DNA from: JANOMH01 sp031422295
GTDB taxonomy: Bacteria > Pseudomonadota > Alphaproteobacteria > Rhodobacterales > Rhodobacteraceae
Assembly: GCA_031422295.1 (NCBI GenBank)
Contig: JANOQM010000013.1
Span: 1-6,525 of the forward strand
Direction: 5' to 3'
Length of the DNA stretch: 6,525 nt
The notes beneath the pieces are model-generated. The model was not told the DNA's origin and did not search any database. It saw nothing but the letters and a program-made list of their open reading frames with translations. The translations under genes and the position numbers were made by a program. This document shows, in pieces, positions 6,422 to 6,525 of the stretch (the first letter of the stretch is position 1; each line of letters starts with the position of its first letter).

Positions 6422-6525
6422 ATGGATTTGAGCGATTCCGACTTGGCAGAGTTCGAAGAAGGCCGACGCGCTGCAGAGAGGCTTTGCTCGACTTGGCCCG
6501 AGACTGACTGGGTGCCTGTCCATCC
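6422..6525 (+). CDS. Start of an unidentified gene, cut by the window end
   Basis: From ATG 6422 the frame is open to the end of the window (34 complete codons). The visible N-terminus begins MDLSDSDLAEFEEGRRAAER and continues with an acidic, Trp-containing part (WPETDW). It looks like a soluble, helical start with no signal peptide. Codon choice resembles the large upstream genes and a good Shine-Dalgarno precedes it. The family cannot be told from so few residues. It is separated from the DUF4357 region by 69 bases and may be a new transcription unit or part of the same accessory block. Confidence 0.55.
   Translation, partial: MDLSDSDLAEFEEGRRAAERLCSTWPETDWVPVH

Noticed and set aside
1..6525. 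CRISPR array, tRNA, rRNA, insertion sequence or transposase
   Set aside because: No regularly spaced repeats, no tRNA-like cloverleaf, and no transposase motifs or terminal inverted repeats were seen on either strand.

Overview
The window looks like chromosomal or island DNA from a GC-rich Gram-negative bacterium, most likely an alphaproteobacterium. This is inferred from GC-rich codon choice and the style of the two large proteins; no marker gene fixes the taxon. All supported genes lie on the + strand.

Layout. (1) Positions 1-1966 hold the C-terminal part of a large SMC/SbcC-like (YhaN-type) coiled-coil ATPase whose beginning lies upstream of the window. (2) Positions 1967-2291 are a 325-base gap with no convincing gene, only two weak hairpins. 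(3) Positions 2292-5567 hold a complete protein of about 1091 residues that joins a RecB-like PD-(D/E)XK nuclease with an iron-sulphur-type cysteine set, a DEDD/RNase H-like exonuclease, and an SF1 Upf1/DNA2-type helicase (TM0106-like family). (4) Positions 5572-5988 hold a small unrecognised protein starting 4 bases after the helicase stop. (5) A very AT-rich stretch (about 5975-6060) leads into a DUF4357-type domain ending at 6352 that lacks a good start and looks like a 5'-truncated or frameshifted remnant. (6) After an inverted repeat, a new gene with a good ribosome binding site starts at 6422 and runs off the window.

How the parts could work together. The coiled-coil ATPase and the helicase-nuclease both belong to families that handle DNA ends or branched DNA. 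An SMC-like DNA-holding ATPase next to a helicase with two nuclease domains suggests a DNA processing, repair or phage-defence module. An SbcD/YhaO-like nuclease upstream would be expected for the first gene but is not visible here. The small downstream gene, the DUF4357 piece and the local drop in GC suggest an accessory, rearranged region. The two big families are known. The pairing as a system, and any defence role, are inference.
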